Below, one piece after another: positions 17,549 to 25,026 of a stretch of DNA of 64,000 nt. The stretch comes from Bradyrhizobium sp. NFR13 (GTDB lineage: Bacteria > Pseudomonadota > Alphaproteobacteria > Rhizobiales > Xanthobacteraceae): positions 62,001 to 126,000 of the forward strand of contig NZ_FOTP01000005.1 of the NCBI RefSeq assembly GCF_900114605.1, given 5' to 3'. Position 1 is the first letter of the stretch; every line of letters begins with the position of its first letter. The notes under the pieces were generated by a model. It made no database searches. It was not told the DNA's origin and saw only the letters and a list, made by a program, of their open reading frames with translations. Both the position numbers and the translations under genes were made by a program.

Positions 17549-18606
17549 TTGATCCGGACTTCTGGCGCAACCGCCGCGTCTTTCTGACGGGGCATACGGG
17601 CTTCAAGGGTGCGTGGATGACACTGCTGCTGCGCTCGCTTGGTGCGCAGGTGTCCGGTTTTGCATTGCCGCCGGAGAACGAAAAAGATCTGTTCAACGTC
17701 GCTGGTGTGCAGAGCGATGTGGAACACCAGATCGGCGATGTGCGCGACCTTCCGCTCCTGCGCGATTCGCTACGGATGGCTAAGCCGGAAATCGTGATCC
17801 ACATGGCGGCACAATCGCTGGTCCGCCTGTCTTACGATGAGCCGGTCGAGACCTATGCAACCAATGTCATGGGTACAGTGCATCTTCTTGAGGCGGCCCG
17901 CTCGGTTCCAGAAGTCCGTGCCATCGTGGTGGTGACCAGTGACAAGTGTTACGAGAACACTGGCACGCTGCGGGGGTACAATGAAACGGATGCCATGGGC
18001 GGATACGATCCCTATAGCAGCAGCAAGGGATGCGCCGAGATCGTCACGGCAGCCTATCAGCGTAGTTTCTTCCACGATGGATCATCGGCGCTTGTGGCGA
18101 GCGCACGCGCCGGCAACGTGATCGGCGGCGGCGACTGGGCTCGCGACCGGCTCGTGCCGGATATCATGCGGTCATTCATGGCGGGGCAGGTGGTTCGGAT
18201 CCGGAATCCGGACGCGGTGCGCCCGTGGCAGCACGTCATGGATCCGGTGATTGGTTACCTGACGTTGGCTCAACGTCTGGTTCAGGGGGGGCGTCAATTT
18301 GCCGAAGGCTGGAACTTCGGCCCACATGAGGACAGCGAGGTCCCCGTCTCGACCCTTGTGCGGCAACTCGCGGCGCATTGGGGAGCGGATGCCCGATGGG
18401 ATCTGGACAAGGGTGACAATCCGCACGAAGCCGCGTATCTGAAACTGGATTGCAGCAAGGCGCGTGCGCGGCTTGAATGGAGCCCGGTCATCGAATTTGA
18501 TCGCGCGCTGCAACTGTCGTCGGAATGGTATCGCGCATTTCATGAGCACGCGGATATGCGCGCGCTGACCCTTCGCCAGATCAACGAGACAATCGGCGGC
18601 CGCTGA
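17545..18606 (+). CDS. rfbG: CDP-glucose 4,6-dehydratase
   Basis: A 353-residue extended SDR enzyme converting CDP-glucose to CDP-4-keto-6-deoxyglucose. Landmarks: GHTGFKGAWM (NAD-binding glycine motif), MAAQSLVRLSYDEP, VVTSDKCYEN, catalytic YDPYSSSKGCAE and NVIGGGDWARDRLVPD, all typical of RfbG/DdhB. The start is placed at GTG 17545, overlapping the rfbF stop with GGAGAG just upstream; in-frame GTG codons at 17512 and 17533 would lengthen it by 11 or 4 residues. Normally the next enzyme is the PLP-dependent dehydrase RfbH; here a sugar C-methyltransferase follows instead. Confidence 0.95.
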   Translation: MIDPDFWRNRRVFLTGHTGFKGAWMTLLLRSLGAQVSGFALPPENEKDLFNVAGVQSDVEHQIGDVRDLPLLRDSLRMAKPEIVIHMAAQSLVRLSYDEPVETYATNVMGTVHLLEAARSVPEVRAIVVVTSDKCYENTGTLRGYNETDAMGGYDPYSSSKGCAEIVTAAYQRSFFHDGSSALVASARAGNVIGGGDWARDRLVPDIMRSFMAGQVVRIRNPDAVRPWQHVMDPVIGYLTLAQRLVQGGRQFAEGWNFGPHEDSEVPVSTLVRQLAAHWGADARWDLDKGDNPHEAAYLKLDCSKARARLEWSPVIEFDRALQLSSEWYRAFHEHADMRALTLRQINETIGGR

Positions 18607-18649
18607 CAGATTTGACGGCTGCCTCGAAACGACATGCAGGAGATTAAGG

Positions 18650-19894
18650 GTGCTGGGTTCCATCGTTGAGATTAAGTCGTGTGAAGTGTGCGGTAGCTCG
18701 GACCTGAGCTCCGCCATCGACCTTGGCCTGCACCCGATGTGCGATGATCTCGTTCCTGTTGGTAATGGTTATGTCTGCAAGGAATATCCGATCGACATTC
18801 TGTACTGCAGCTCGTGCCGTACCGCGCACCAGCGCTTTCAGATTCCGAAACGAGAGCTGTTTCCAGCCACCTATCACTATCGCTCGCGCCATACGATGGA
18901 CGTGCTGAATGGCATGAAGGATCTGGTCGCTGCCTGCGAAGTGACGTTGGGAAATCTATCGGACAAGAAAGTACTCGATATCGGTTGTAACGACGGAAGT
19001 CTGCTGTCCTTTTTCGCAGAAAAAGGCGCCAAGACATTCGGCATCGAACCGACCGGTGCTGCCGCCGATGCCGCGGAGCGCGGGCACGTTGTCATCAATG
19101 ATTTCTTTTCCGAAGAAGTTGCGGATCAATTCGTGCGCAAGAACGGCAAGCCTGACGTCATCACGTTCACGAACGTCTTTGCTCATATCGAAGACCTGAA
19201 GGGCGTGATCCGCGCGTTGAAAATCGCTGCGCATGACAAAACGCTGATCGTTATTGAGAACCACTATCTCGGCGCGATCCTCGAACGAAATCAGTTCGAT
19301 ACATTTTATCATGAGCATCCGCGCACCTACAGTCTGACTTCTTTCGTTCACATCGCAAAGTCGCTTGGCATGGAAATCGCGCTGGCCGAATTTCCCAAGC
19401 GTTATGGTGGCAATGTTCGCGTGTTTCTCCGAGCAGCATCGGGCGATGGGGCTGTTCGCGAGAAGCTTGCGGAGATCGACAGCCTGGAAGGCGGATTCGG
19501 CGACGGACTGACGAAGCTGGCGGCACAGGTTGCCATCTGGAAAGACAACAAATACGCGCAGATTCAGGCAGAGGTTGCCAAGTACGGGCCGCTTGCCGTC
19601 AAGGCATTTCCCGGACGTGCCGCGATTCCGGTGAAGATGCTCAATCTATCGACCGATCATATTTCGGCTGCCTATGAGAAGCCGTCCTCCGCCAAGATTG
19701 GACACTACATTCCGGGCACACGGATTCCCATTCGCTCGGACGACGAATTCACGCCGGCGCTGATTGGCGATGCTCCGCTGCTGAATCTAGCCTGGCATAT
19801 CGCAGATGAGATCAAGGGATACCTGCGTCAGCGCGGCTTTAACGGTCCAATCATAGACATCATTGCGCCGGAAGATTTTCTGGAGCGACGGTGA
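18650..19894 (+). CDS. NDP-hexose C-methyltransferase (TylCIII-like) with zinc-binding N-domain
   Basis: A 414-residue sugar C-methyltransferase of three parts: an N-terminal zinc-knuckle domain with CEVCG and YCSSC cysteine pairs, a central SAM-binding domain (VLDIGCNDGSLLSFF) and a C-terminal substrate domain of about 140 residues. Characterised relatives (TylCIII, TcaB9) methylate C3 of a 4-keto-deoxysugar nucleotide. The conserved NHYLG and FYHEHPRTYS segments match the active-site region of this family. GTG 18650 is preceded by AGGAG with seven-base spacing. Directly after rfbG, it should use CDP-4-keto-6-deoxyglucose, giving a branched CDP-sugar (inference). Confidence 0.88.
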   Translation: MLGSIVEIKSCEVCGSSDLSSAIDLGLHPMCDDLVPVGNGYVCKEYPIDILYCSSCRTAHQRFQIPKRELFPATYHYRSRHTMDVLNGMKDLVAACEVTLGNLSDKKVLDIGCNDGSLLSFFAEKGAKTFGIEPTGAAADAAERGHVVINDFFSEEVADQFVRKNGKPDVITFTNVFAHIEDLKGVIRALKIAAHDKTLIVIENHYLGAILERNQFDTFYHEHPRTYSLTSFVHIAKSLGMEIALAEFPKRYGGNVRVFLRAASGDGAVREKLAEIDSLEGGFGDGLTKLAAQVAIWKDNKYAQIQAEVAKYGPLAVKAFPGRAAIPVKMLNLSTDHISAAYEKPSSAKIGHYIPGTRIPIRSDDEFTPALIGDAPLLNLAWHIADEIKGYLRQRGFNGPIIDIIAPEDFLERR

Positions 19895-20823
19895 CCTTCG
19901 CGATCTTCGGATCCGGCTTCGGGCTTTACGGCTATCTTCCGGCGTTGATCGGTTGCGGTCAGCATGTGGTTCTTCCAGAGCGATATCGTGAGCGCTTTCT
20001 GACGCGCACGGAGCTGGTGCGATTTTCCGGGGACATCGAATGGGCGACCGACGAGGCGGCGGCATTGGCGCGTGCCGATGGCGTTGTTGTCGCACTGCGG
20101 CCCGGCGATCAGGCAGCGTGGCTTCCGCGTTGCGTTACGCAGCCTCAGCTTGCAAGGCTGATGCTTGAAAAGCCATTGGCGCAGACGCCCGACGAAGCCC
20201 TGCGATTGCAGAAGCTGTTGCGTGACAGTGGAAAGTCGTTTCGCATCGGCTACACGTTTTGCGGAACGCCGTGGGCGGCGGACATTCGCGAGTTCGTCGC
20301 TCAAGATCAGGGTGGCTTGCTCGCGATTGACTGGCAGTTCATGGCGCACCATTACCGGCACGATCTGCCGAACTGGAAAAGATCGCATCCCGAAGGCGGC
20401 GGCGCGATCCGCTTCTATGGCATTCAACTGATCGCAGTACTTGCCGAACTCGGCTATCGGGAGGTCGCCGAAAGCCACTCGTTCGGGCCAAGCGAACAGG
20501 AAATCATGCGATGGACCGCCACGGTTGCGGGCAAGGGCCTGCCGGACTGTCGGATCGTCGTCGATTGCAGATCAGACGTCACGGAGTTCGTGATTCAGGC
20601 TCAGTCGCCCCGCGGTCCACAGAAGCGTCGGTTCGGCAATCGTGATCCGTTCGGGGACGACGCCCGCATGGCGACGCCGAATGCGCTCGACAGCCGCGTA
20701 GGTCTGCTACAAGGGCTAATCAACCCTCTGCTTCACCCTGGCAGCGGAGGCCCGGCTTGGTACGACGATGTTCTGTTGCTGTGGCAGAACATCGAGGCTC
20801 GCTCGACCTTCTCGCTCGCCTGA
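19891..20823 (+). CDS. Gfo/Idh/MocA family sugar nucleotide oxidoreductase
   Basis: A 310-residue NAD(P)-dependent oxidoreductase. Rossmann start FAIFGSGFGLYGYLPAL and the EKP signature (93-95, with Lys94 as the expected catalytic or cofactor-proximal lysine) are clear. The second active-site segment reads GGGAIRFYGIQLIAVL; where most members have a His after the helix turn (GIH), this has Gln. Its GTG overlaps the stop of the C-methyltransferase by four bases, so the two are coupled. The likely job is reduction of the keto group of the C-methylated CDP-sugar, a step usually done by an SDR enzyme. Last gene of the operon; the convergent wzt gene ends two bases away. Confidence 0.8.
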   Translation: MTFAIFGSGFGLYGYLPALIGCGQHVVLPERYRERFLTRTELVRFSGDIEWATDEAAALARADGVVVALRPGDQAAWLPRCVTQPQLARLMLEKPLAQTPDEALRLQKLLRDSGKSFRIGYTFCGTPWAADIREFVAQDQGGLLAIDWQFMAHHYRHDLPNWKRSHPEGGGAIRFYGIQLIAVLAELGYREVAESHSFGPSEQEIMRWTATVAGKGLPDCRIVVDCRSDVTEFVIQAQSPRGPQKRRFGNRDPFGDDARMATPNALDSRVGLLQGLINPLLHPGSGGPAWYDDVLLLWQNIEARSTFSLA

Positions 20824-20824
20824 A

Positions 20825-21595
20825 TTATTGACCGGTATGGGCGGCGTACTGGTCGAGAATCTCGTCGATCGGACCGATGGCGCGCACCTGGCCGGTTTCC
20901 ATCCAGATACCGCGGTTACAGAACCGGCGGCAGATCGCCTGGCTGTGCGAAGCAAGCACCATGATGCTCGCTTTTTCAACGAAACGCTGGATGCGATGCT
21001 CGGCTTTGGAAATAAAGCCAGCGTCGCCCGCCATGATCCACTCATCCATCAAGAGGATTTCGGGTGCGAAGCAGGTCGCCACGGCGAAGGTGAGGCGGGT
21101 CATCATGCCCGATGAATAGGTGCGCACGGGAATATCGAGGTAGTCACCAAGCTCGGTGAAATCGATGATGTCCTGCATCCGTTCTTCGATCTCGTCCGGA
21201 CGCAGCCCGAGGATCAGTCCGCGCAGCCGGATATTCTCGTACCCGCTGATTTCCTGGTCGATGCCGAGCCCGATATCGAACATCGGGGAGATGCGCCCGC
21301 GGCTCGTGACGGTCCCCGAGACCGGCTCATAGATGCCGGCCATGACGCGTAGCAGCGTGGTCTTGCCGGCGCCATTCGAGCCGATCAATGCAACCCGGTC
21401 GCCAGCCTGAATGTTCATCGAAATGTTGCGCAGCGCCTCGACTGTGATGCGGTGGCTGGCGTCGGTTGCGAGATGGCCACCGGATCCGCGAAACATCAGG
21501 CTCTTCTTCAGCGAGCGCGAGCCGCCATGATAGATCGGAAACGAGACGCTGACGTCTTGAAGGACAAGCTCGGTTACGGTCGATTGATCGGTCAT
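20825..21595 (-). CDS. wzt: ABC polysaccharide exporter, ATP-binding subunit (Wzt/KpsT), no C-terminal domain
   Basis: A 256-residue ATPase of the polysaccharide export family. Walker A is GSNGAGKTT (72-80), the signature is the family-specific YSSGMMTRL (160-168), and Walker B is ILLMDEW (180-186). It powers export of undecaprenyl-linked polysaccharide through the Wzm channel. The protein stops soon after the nucleotide-binding domain: there is no C-terminal carbohydrate-binding domain such as the one in E. coli O9a Wzt (about 430 residues) that reads a capped chain end. It lies three bases downstream of wzm in the same direction. Confidence 0.92.
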   Translation of the reverse strand: MTDQSTVTELVLQDVSVSFPIYHGGSRSLKKSLMFRGSGGHLATDASHRITVEALRNISMNIQAGDRVALIGSNGAGKTTLLRVMAGIYEPVSGTVTSRGRISPMFDIGLGIDQEISGYENIRLRGLILGLRPDEIEERMQDIIDFTELGDYLDIPVRTYSSGMMTRLTFAVATCFAPEILLMDEWIMAGDAGFISKAEHRIQRFVEKASIMVLASHSQAICRRFCNRGIWMETGQVRAIGPIDEILDQYAAHTGQ

Positions 21596-21598
21596 GAA

Positions 21599-22450
21599 TC
21601 AGACCCAGTACGAAATGCGAGAGCGGAAGCGAGCAAAGAACATGCCGGCAACGACGAGGTTGAGCAGGGTGATGATGAAAGCAGCCAGATAATGTTTCGG
21701 ATCCGGCACGCTGCCAAGCAGAGGCCCGCGGATGATCTCGACCAGGTGAAAGAACGGATTGGCGTCCGCAATATACGTCCGATGCTGAAGAAGTTCCGGC
21801 TTCCACATGATGGGAGTTACGAAGAACACAATCTGTACGACAGAGTTGACGAGCTGCGGAATGTCCCGGAAGCGTGCCGAGATCATGCCGAGGGTAAGAC
21901 TTGTCAGCGCGCCGTTGAGGAGGAGAATAGCGAGGCCCGGAACGGCCAGCAGCGCGGTCGCGCCCGGCCAGATGCCGAAGTACCAAATGACGCCAAAGTA
22001 AATCAGAAAATTATGGAAGAAGATGATCAGCTTGCTCCAGCATGATCTGAAAACATAGACAGTGTACGGCAGCCGGACTTGCTTGATGTAGGATTCCGAG
22101 CCCGTGAACAGCGTGCCGCCTTCCATCAGAAAAGTGGACATTAGATTCCAGATGAGAAGTCCGACGCAGAGAAACGGCAGAAAGTCGTTGATCGGCGTCT
22201 TGAACAGTTCCGCATAAAGGATGCCGAGAGAAACGACCATGATTGCCATGCTTGCCGTCAGCCACAGCGGGCCCAGCATCGAGCGGCGATAACGCTGCAG
22301 AATGTCGTTCCAGCCGAGGCGCCCCCATAGCGGCCACAGCGTAAGGCCCGTCCTGATATCCAGCCAGGCGCGGCCCCAGGATTTGTTGTGCCCGCGAACA
22401 ACAGGTTGCTTCTGCATCGTGGCCAACTCGACATTATCGGTTACGGGCAT
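21599..22450 (-). CDS. wzm: ABC polysaccharide exporter, permease subunit (Wzm)
   Basis: A 283-residue ABC-2 type membrane protein with six membrane segments after a cytoplasmic N-terminus of about 60 residues (YRRSMLGPLWLTASMAIMVV begins the first). LIWNLMSTFLMEGGTLF and NPFFHLVEIIRGPLLG are typical of Wzm/KpsM-like O-antigen and teichoic-acid exporters. It forms the export channel with the following wzt. Its start overlaps the end of the upstream glycosyltransferase by ten bases, so export and assembly genes are co-translated. Its presence, with no Wzx or Wzy seen, indicates an ABC-dependent O-antigen pathway. Confidence 0.93.
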   Translation of the reverse strand: MPVTDNVELATMQKQPVVRGHNKSWGRAWLDIRTGLTLWPLWGRLGWNDILQRYRRSMLGPLWLTASMAIMVVSLGILYAELFKTPINDFLPFLCVGLLIWNLMSTFLMEGGTLFTGSESYIKQVRLPYTVYVFRSCWSKLIIFFHNFLIYFGVIWYFGIWPGATALLAVPGLAILLLNGALTSLTLGMISARFRDIPQLVNSVVQIVFFVTPIMWKPELLQHRTYIADANPFFHLVEIIRGPLLGSVPDPKHYLAAFIITLLNLVVAGMFFARFRSRISYWV

Positions 22451-23655
22451 CCGGTCTTGTCCTGCATGCTGTTACGCGGCTTCCGACGAAGAACATCCTC
22501 GTAGACCTCTTCCATCCGCGAAACATATTTTTCCTGACTGTATTCCGATCGCGCACGCGCCTTGCCGGCTTCGCTCAGCCTTTGAGCGAGGGCTGCGTCA
22601 TCCAGAATACGGCTGATGGCCTCGGCAAGCCCCCGGGAATCCTGCGGTTTCACCGTCAGGGCTTCCTGGTTGTGCCGCGCGATATGCGGGACCGCAGTTG
22701 TGAGCGACGTATTCACGATCGGCAAGCCGGCCGCCATCGCTTCGAGCTGGACGATGCCGAAGGCTTCTGCACGCGTCACCGATGGAAAGGCAAACACCTT
22801 TGCCGCGTGGAGATAGGCTTTGATCTGGCCTGCACTTACGCGGCCGGCGAATGTCACACGCTCTGCGATACCGGTTTCGTTCGCGACCTTCTGCAGATTC
22901 TCGCGAAGCGGCCCTTCACCGATGAACACGACATGCCCGTCAATGTGGCGGAGTGCTTCCAGAAGGACGTCGAAGCCCTTGTAAGATACCAGGCGGCCGG
23001 TCGCGATGATCATGCGCGGATGCTTATGCTGCAGGCGTTCCGCTTCGGCCTGTTCTTCCGCCGTGCAGGTTGCCCAGTAATCGATATCGATTCCGTACGG
23101 TACGATTGCGCATTTATCCGCAAACGCAGGCAGAAACGGCGAACCGTCAATCGTGGATTGGTCGGCGACGACGATCTTGTCCGCGCGCGCCAGCGTCCTG
23201 ACAATCGAGGGCGACAACAGCTTCTTCAGCAACGCCCTGCCGACGATGTCAGCGTGCCAGAAAACGATCAGCGGCTTTTCGCGGGGCAGATACGGAACCG
23301 TGACGTCCACGATGGGGAAGGGCGCATGATGGACCAGAATGTCATTGGATTTGACGCGATCCATCAAGGTGAAAGGGTAACCGGGGGCAATCGGTGTCGA
23401 GAACAGATTGCCCAATGACGCCACTGCACGTACTGGCACGCCATCGAGCTCGAATTCCCGGGCCATGCCGAGCAGTCGCGCGACAAGAATCTCGTTCTGC
23501 GTGCCCGCAGGCGATGGTCTGCTCAGGGTCGCCATTGCGAACGGGATCCCGCCGTCCACGTCGGGCCGGTAGACCTTATAGCTGTGCAGGACTTTCAGTG
23601 CGGCGCTCATGGCGCGGAGAAACCTCGGAAATCGAATGACAAGATCGGTGGCCAT
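22441..23655 (-). CDS. GT4 family glycosyltransferase
   Basis: A 404-residue retaining GT-B enzyme. The N-terminal acceptor domain starts KVLHSYKVYRPDVDGGI (a layout common in mannosyl- and rhamnosyltransferases); the C-terminal donor domain contains ATGRLVSYKGFDVLLEAL and the E-x7-E motif RAEAFGIVQLEAMAAG. Cytoplasmic, working on the growing O-antigen. ATG 23655 is used; an internal ATG at 23610 (MSAALKVLHSY) sits closer to the first strand and could be the true start. Co-transcribed with wzm and wzt. The donor is probably a GDP-sugar, given gmd and rmd in the locus (inference). Confidence 0.9.
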   Translation of the reverse strand: MATDLVIRFPRFLRAMSAALKVLHSYKVYRPDVDGGIPFAMATLSRPSPAGTQNEILVARLLGMAREFELDGVPVRAVASLGNLFSTPIAPGYPFTLMDRVKSNDILVHHAPFPIVDVTVPYLPREKPLIVFWHADIVGRALLKKLLSPSIVRTLARADKIVVADQSTIDGSPFLPAFADKCAIVPYGIDIDYWATCTAEEQAEAERLQHKHPRMIIATGRLVSYKGFDVLLEALRHIDGHVVFIGEGPLRENLQKVANETGIAERVTFAGRVSAGQIKAYLHAAKVFAFPSVTRAEAFGIVQLEAMAAGLPIVNTSLTTAVPHIARHNQEALTVKPQDSRGLAEAISRILDDAALAQRLSEAGKARARSEYSQEKYVSRMEEVYEDVLRRKPRNSMQDKTGCP

Positions 23656-23705
23656 CGGGTTACCGACGTCCGCGCGCGATCTACCTGTCCCTGAAGCGGG
23701 GTATT

Positions 23706-23721
23706 GGGCCGGCGCCGGCCC
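23706..23721. repeat. Perfect 16-bp GC palindrome between two glycosyltransferase genes
   Basis: GGGCCGGCGCCGGCCC reads the same on both strands and can form a six-pair hairpin with a four-base loop. It sits in the 135-base gap between two minus-strand glycosyltransferase genes. It could weaken read-through between the downstream export genes and the upstream assembly genes, but there is no T-run on the minus strand, so a terminator role is uncertain. Confidence 0.35.
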
Positions 23722-23790
23722 TAAGTAAAGTCATTTATTGTCGCTGGATATGACCGTTTCAGGCCGAGGGAGAATGTCGCGTGGATGTTC

Positions 23791-25026
23791 TTAAGCCATT
23801 GATTCAGCGGTTAATTCGTAGGCTTTCGTGACGATTTCGGCGCTCCCGCGCCAACTGAATGCGCTGGCCAGTGCGATTCGCTCTTGCACGCGTTGGTCAT
23901 CCTTCGTGGACTCGTCCATCAGTCGGCGCATCGGGGCGACCCAGGCGTGAACATCGGTCGCCGCGACGGTGATGGCGTGGCCGCGTGTAATCTCGTCCAT
24001 GCATGTATTTTCACCATGGACGACCTCGGTGCCACAGGCGAGGGCCTCGACGACCGGCATACCGAAGCCCTCGTAAATCGACGGAAACAACAGGGCTACA
24101 GCTCCCTCATACAACGCGCGCAGTTCGGTGTCCGAGACCGACCCGAGGAAACGCAGGCTGCCTTCGCTTACCAGGTTTGCGGTTTCGGGTGGCAATTCGA
24201 GCTGCCCCCAACCACTGTTGCCAACAACTGCCAGCGGCATTCGGCGGCGTTCGGCGGGAGACAACTGGGCGTAGGCCATGATCAGCGTCCGAAGGTTCTT
24301 GCGGGGCTCCAGAGTGCCTACGGCCAGGAAATAAGCCTTGTAGGGTACGTCAAACCTGGCGAGCGCCTGCTCGGTCGCGGCCTGTCCCAGCGGCCGAAAG
24401 ATGCTGCCGGCGGCGGGTGGTGCGACAACGATCTTGTCCGGCGCGCATCCATAGACATCCACGATCTCGGCTTTGCTGAATTCAGAGATGGTATGCACGA
24501 CCGCGGCGCGTTCCACGACCTTTGGCAGCTTTTCCAATTGGCGAAGGCGGTCTTTGGGATGTGCGTCGGGATATCGAACAAAAGAGAGGTCGTAGACGAC
24601 AGGAAGTACCGGGACGTTCAGGTCAGCGAACGGCACGTAGCGAAAGGCGTGGAAGACGTCGAGGGATACATTCTGGGGAATTCGCTGAAACCGGATGGCT
24701 TGAAACTCGCGATAGAGGCGGCGAGCAGTCGGCGCCTGCGCCAGTTTCGCCCGCAAGGCGAGCGAGGCCTTGCGGGCGAGCGACGCGCGCAGCGACAGCT
24801 TCTGGCTGTCGGCGTGTTTGCCCTGCATCTGCTCGATCCGCGCGAGATCTTCCGGACCGAAAGGGCGGCATGCCATATGCGAGAATTCATAGAATTCGAG
24901 CGCTGCCTTCTGCTCCAACAGGGCTTTCACCAGATGAAAACAGTAGTTGCCGATCCCGGTCATCGAGCCGCGCAGGATGTCCGTTTCGAAGCCGACCGAT
25001 ATTGGAGTCACTTTTTCCAGTACCAA
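23791..25026 (-). CDS. GT4 family glycosyltransferase
   Basis: A 411-residue retaining GT-B glycosyltransferase. The acceptor domain begins ISVGFETDILRGSMTGIGNYC, the typical glycine-rich loop of mannosyltransferases; the donor domain has VGTLEPRKNLRTLIMAY and the E-x7-E motif SIYEGFGMPVVEALACG. It resembles the first and third domains of the adjacent 1256-residue enzyme, suggesting duplication. Its start overlaps the end of that gene by 19 bases, so the two are translationally coupled. Expected to add a hexose or deoxyhexose to the O-antigen repeat in the cytoplasm; linkage unknown. Confidence 0.9.
   Translation of the reverse strand: MVLEKVTPISVGFETDILRGSMTGIGNYCFHLVKALLEQKAALEFYEFSHMACRPFGPEDLARIEQMQGKHADSQKLSLRASLARKASLALRAKLAQAPTARRLYREFQAIRFQRIPQNVSLDVFHAFRYVPFADLNVPVLPVVYDLSFVRYPDAHPKDRLRQLEKLPKVVERAAVVHTISEFSKAEIVDVYGCAPDKIVVAPPAAGSIFRPLGQAATEQALARFDVPYKAYFLAVGTLEPRKNLRTLIMAYAQLSPAERRRMPLAVVGNSGWGQLELPPETANLVSEGSLRFLGSVSDTELRALYEGAVALLFPSIYEGFGMPVVEALACGTEVVHGENTCMDEITRGHAITVAATDVHAWVAPMRRLMDESTKDDQRVQERIALASAFSWRGSAEIVTKAYELTAESMA

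Noticed and set aside
18650-20823. Possibility that the CDP-sugar operon makes abequose, tyvelose or another 3,6-dideoxyhexose
   Set aside because: That route needs the PLP-dependent enzyme RfbH and a flavin/iron-sulfur reductase; neither is present in the window.
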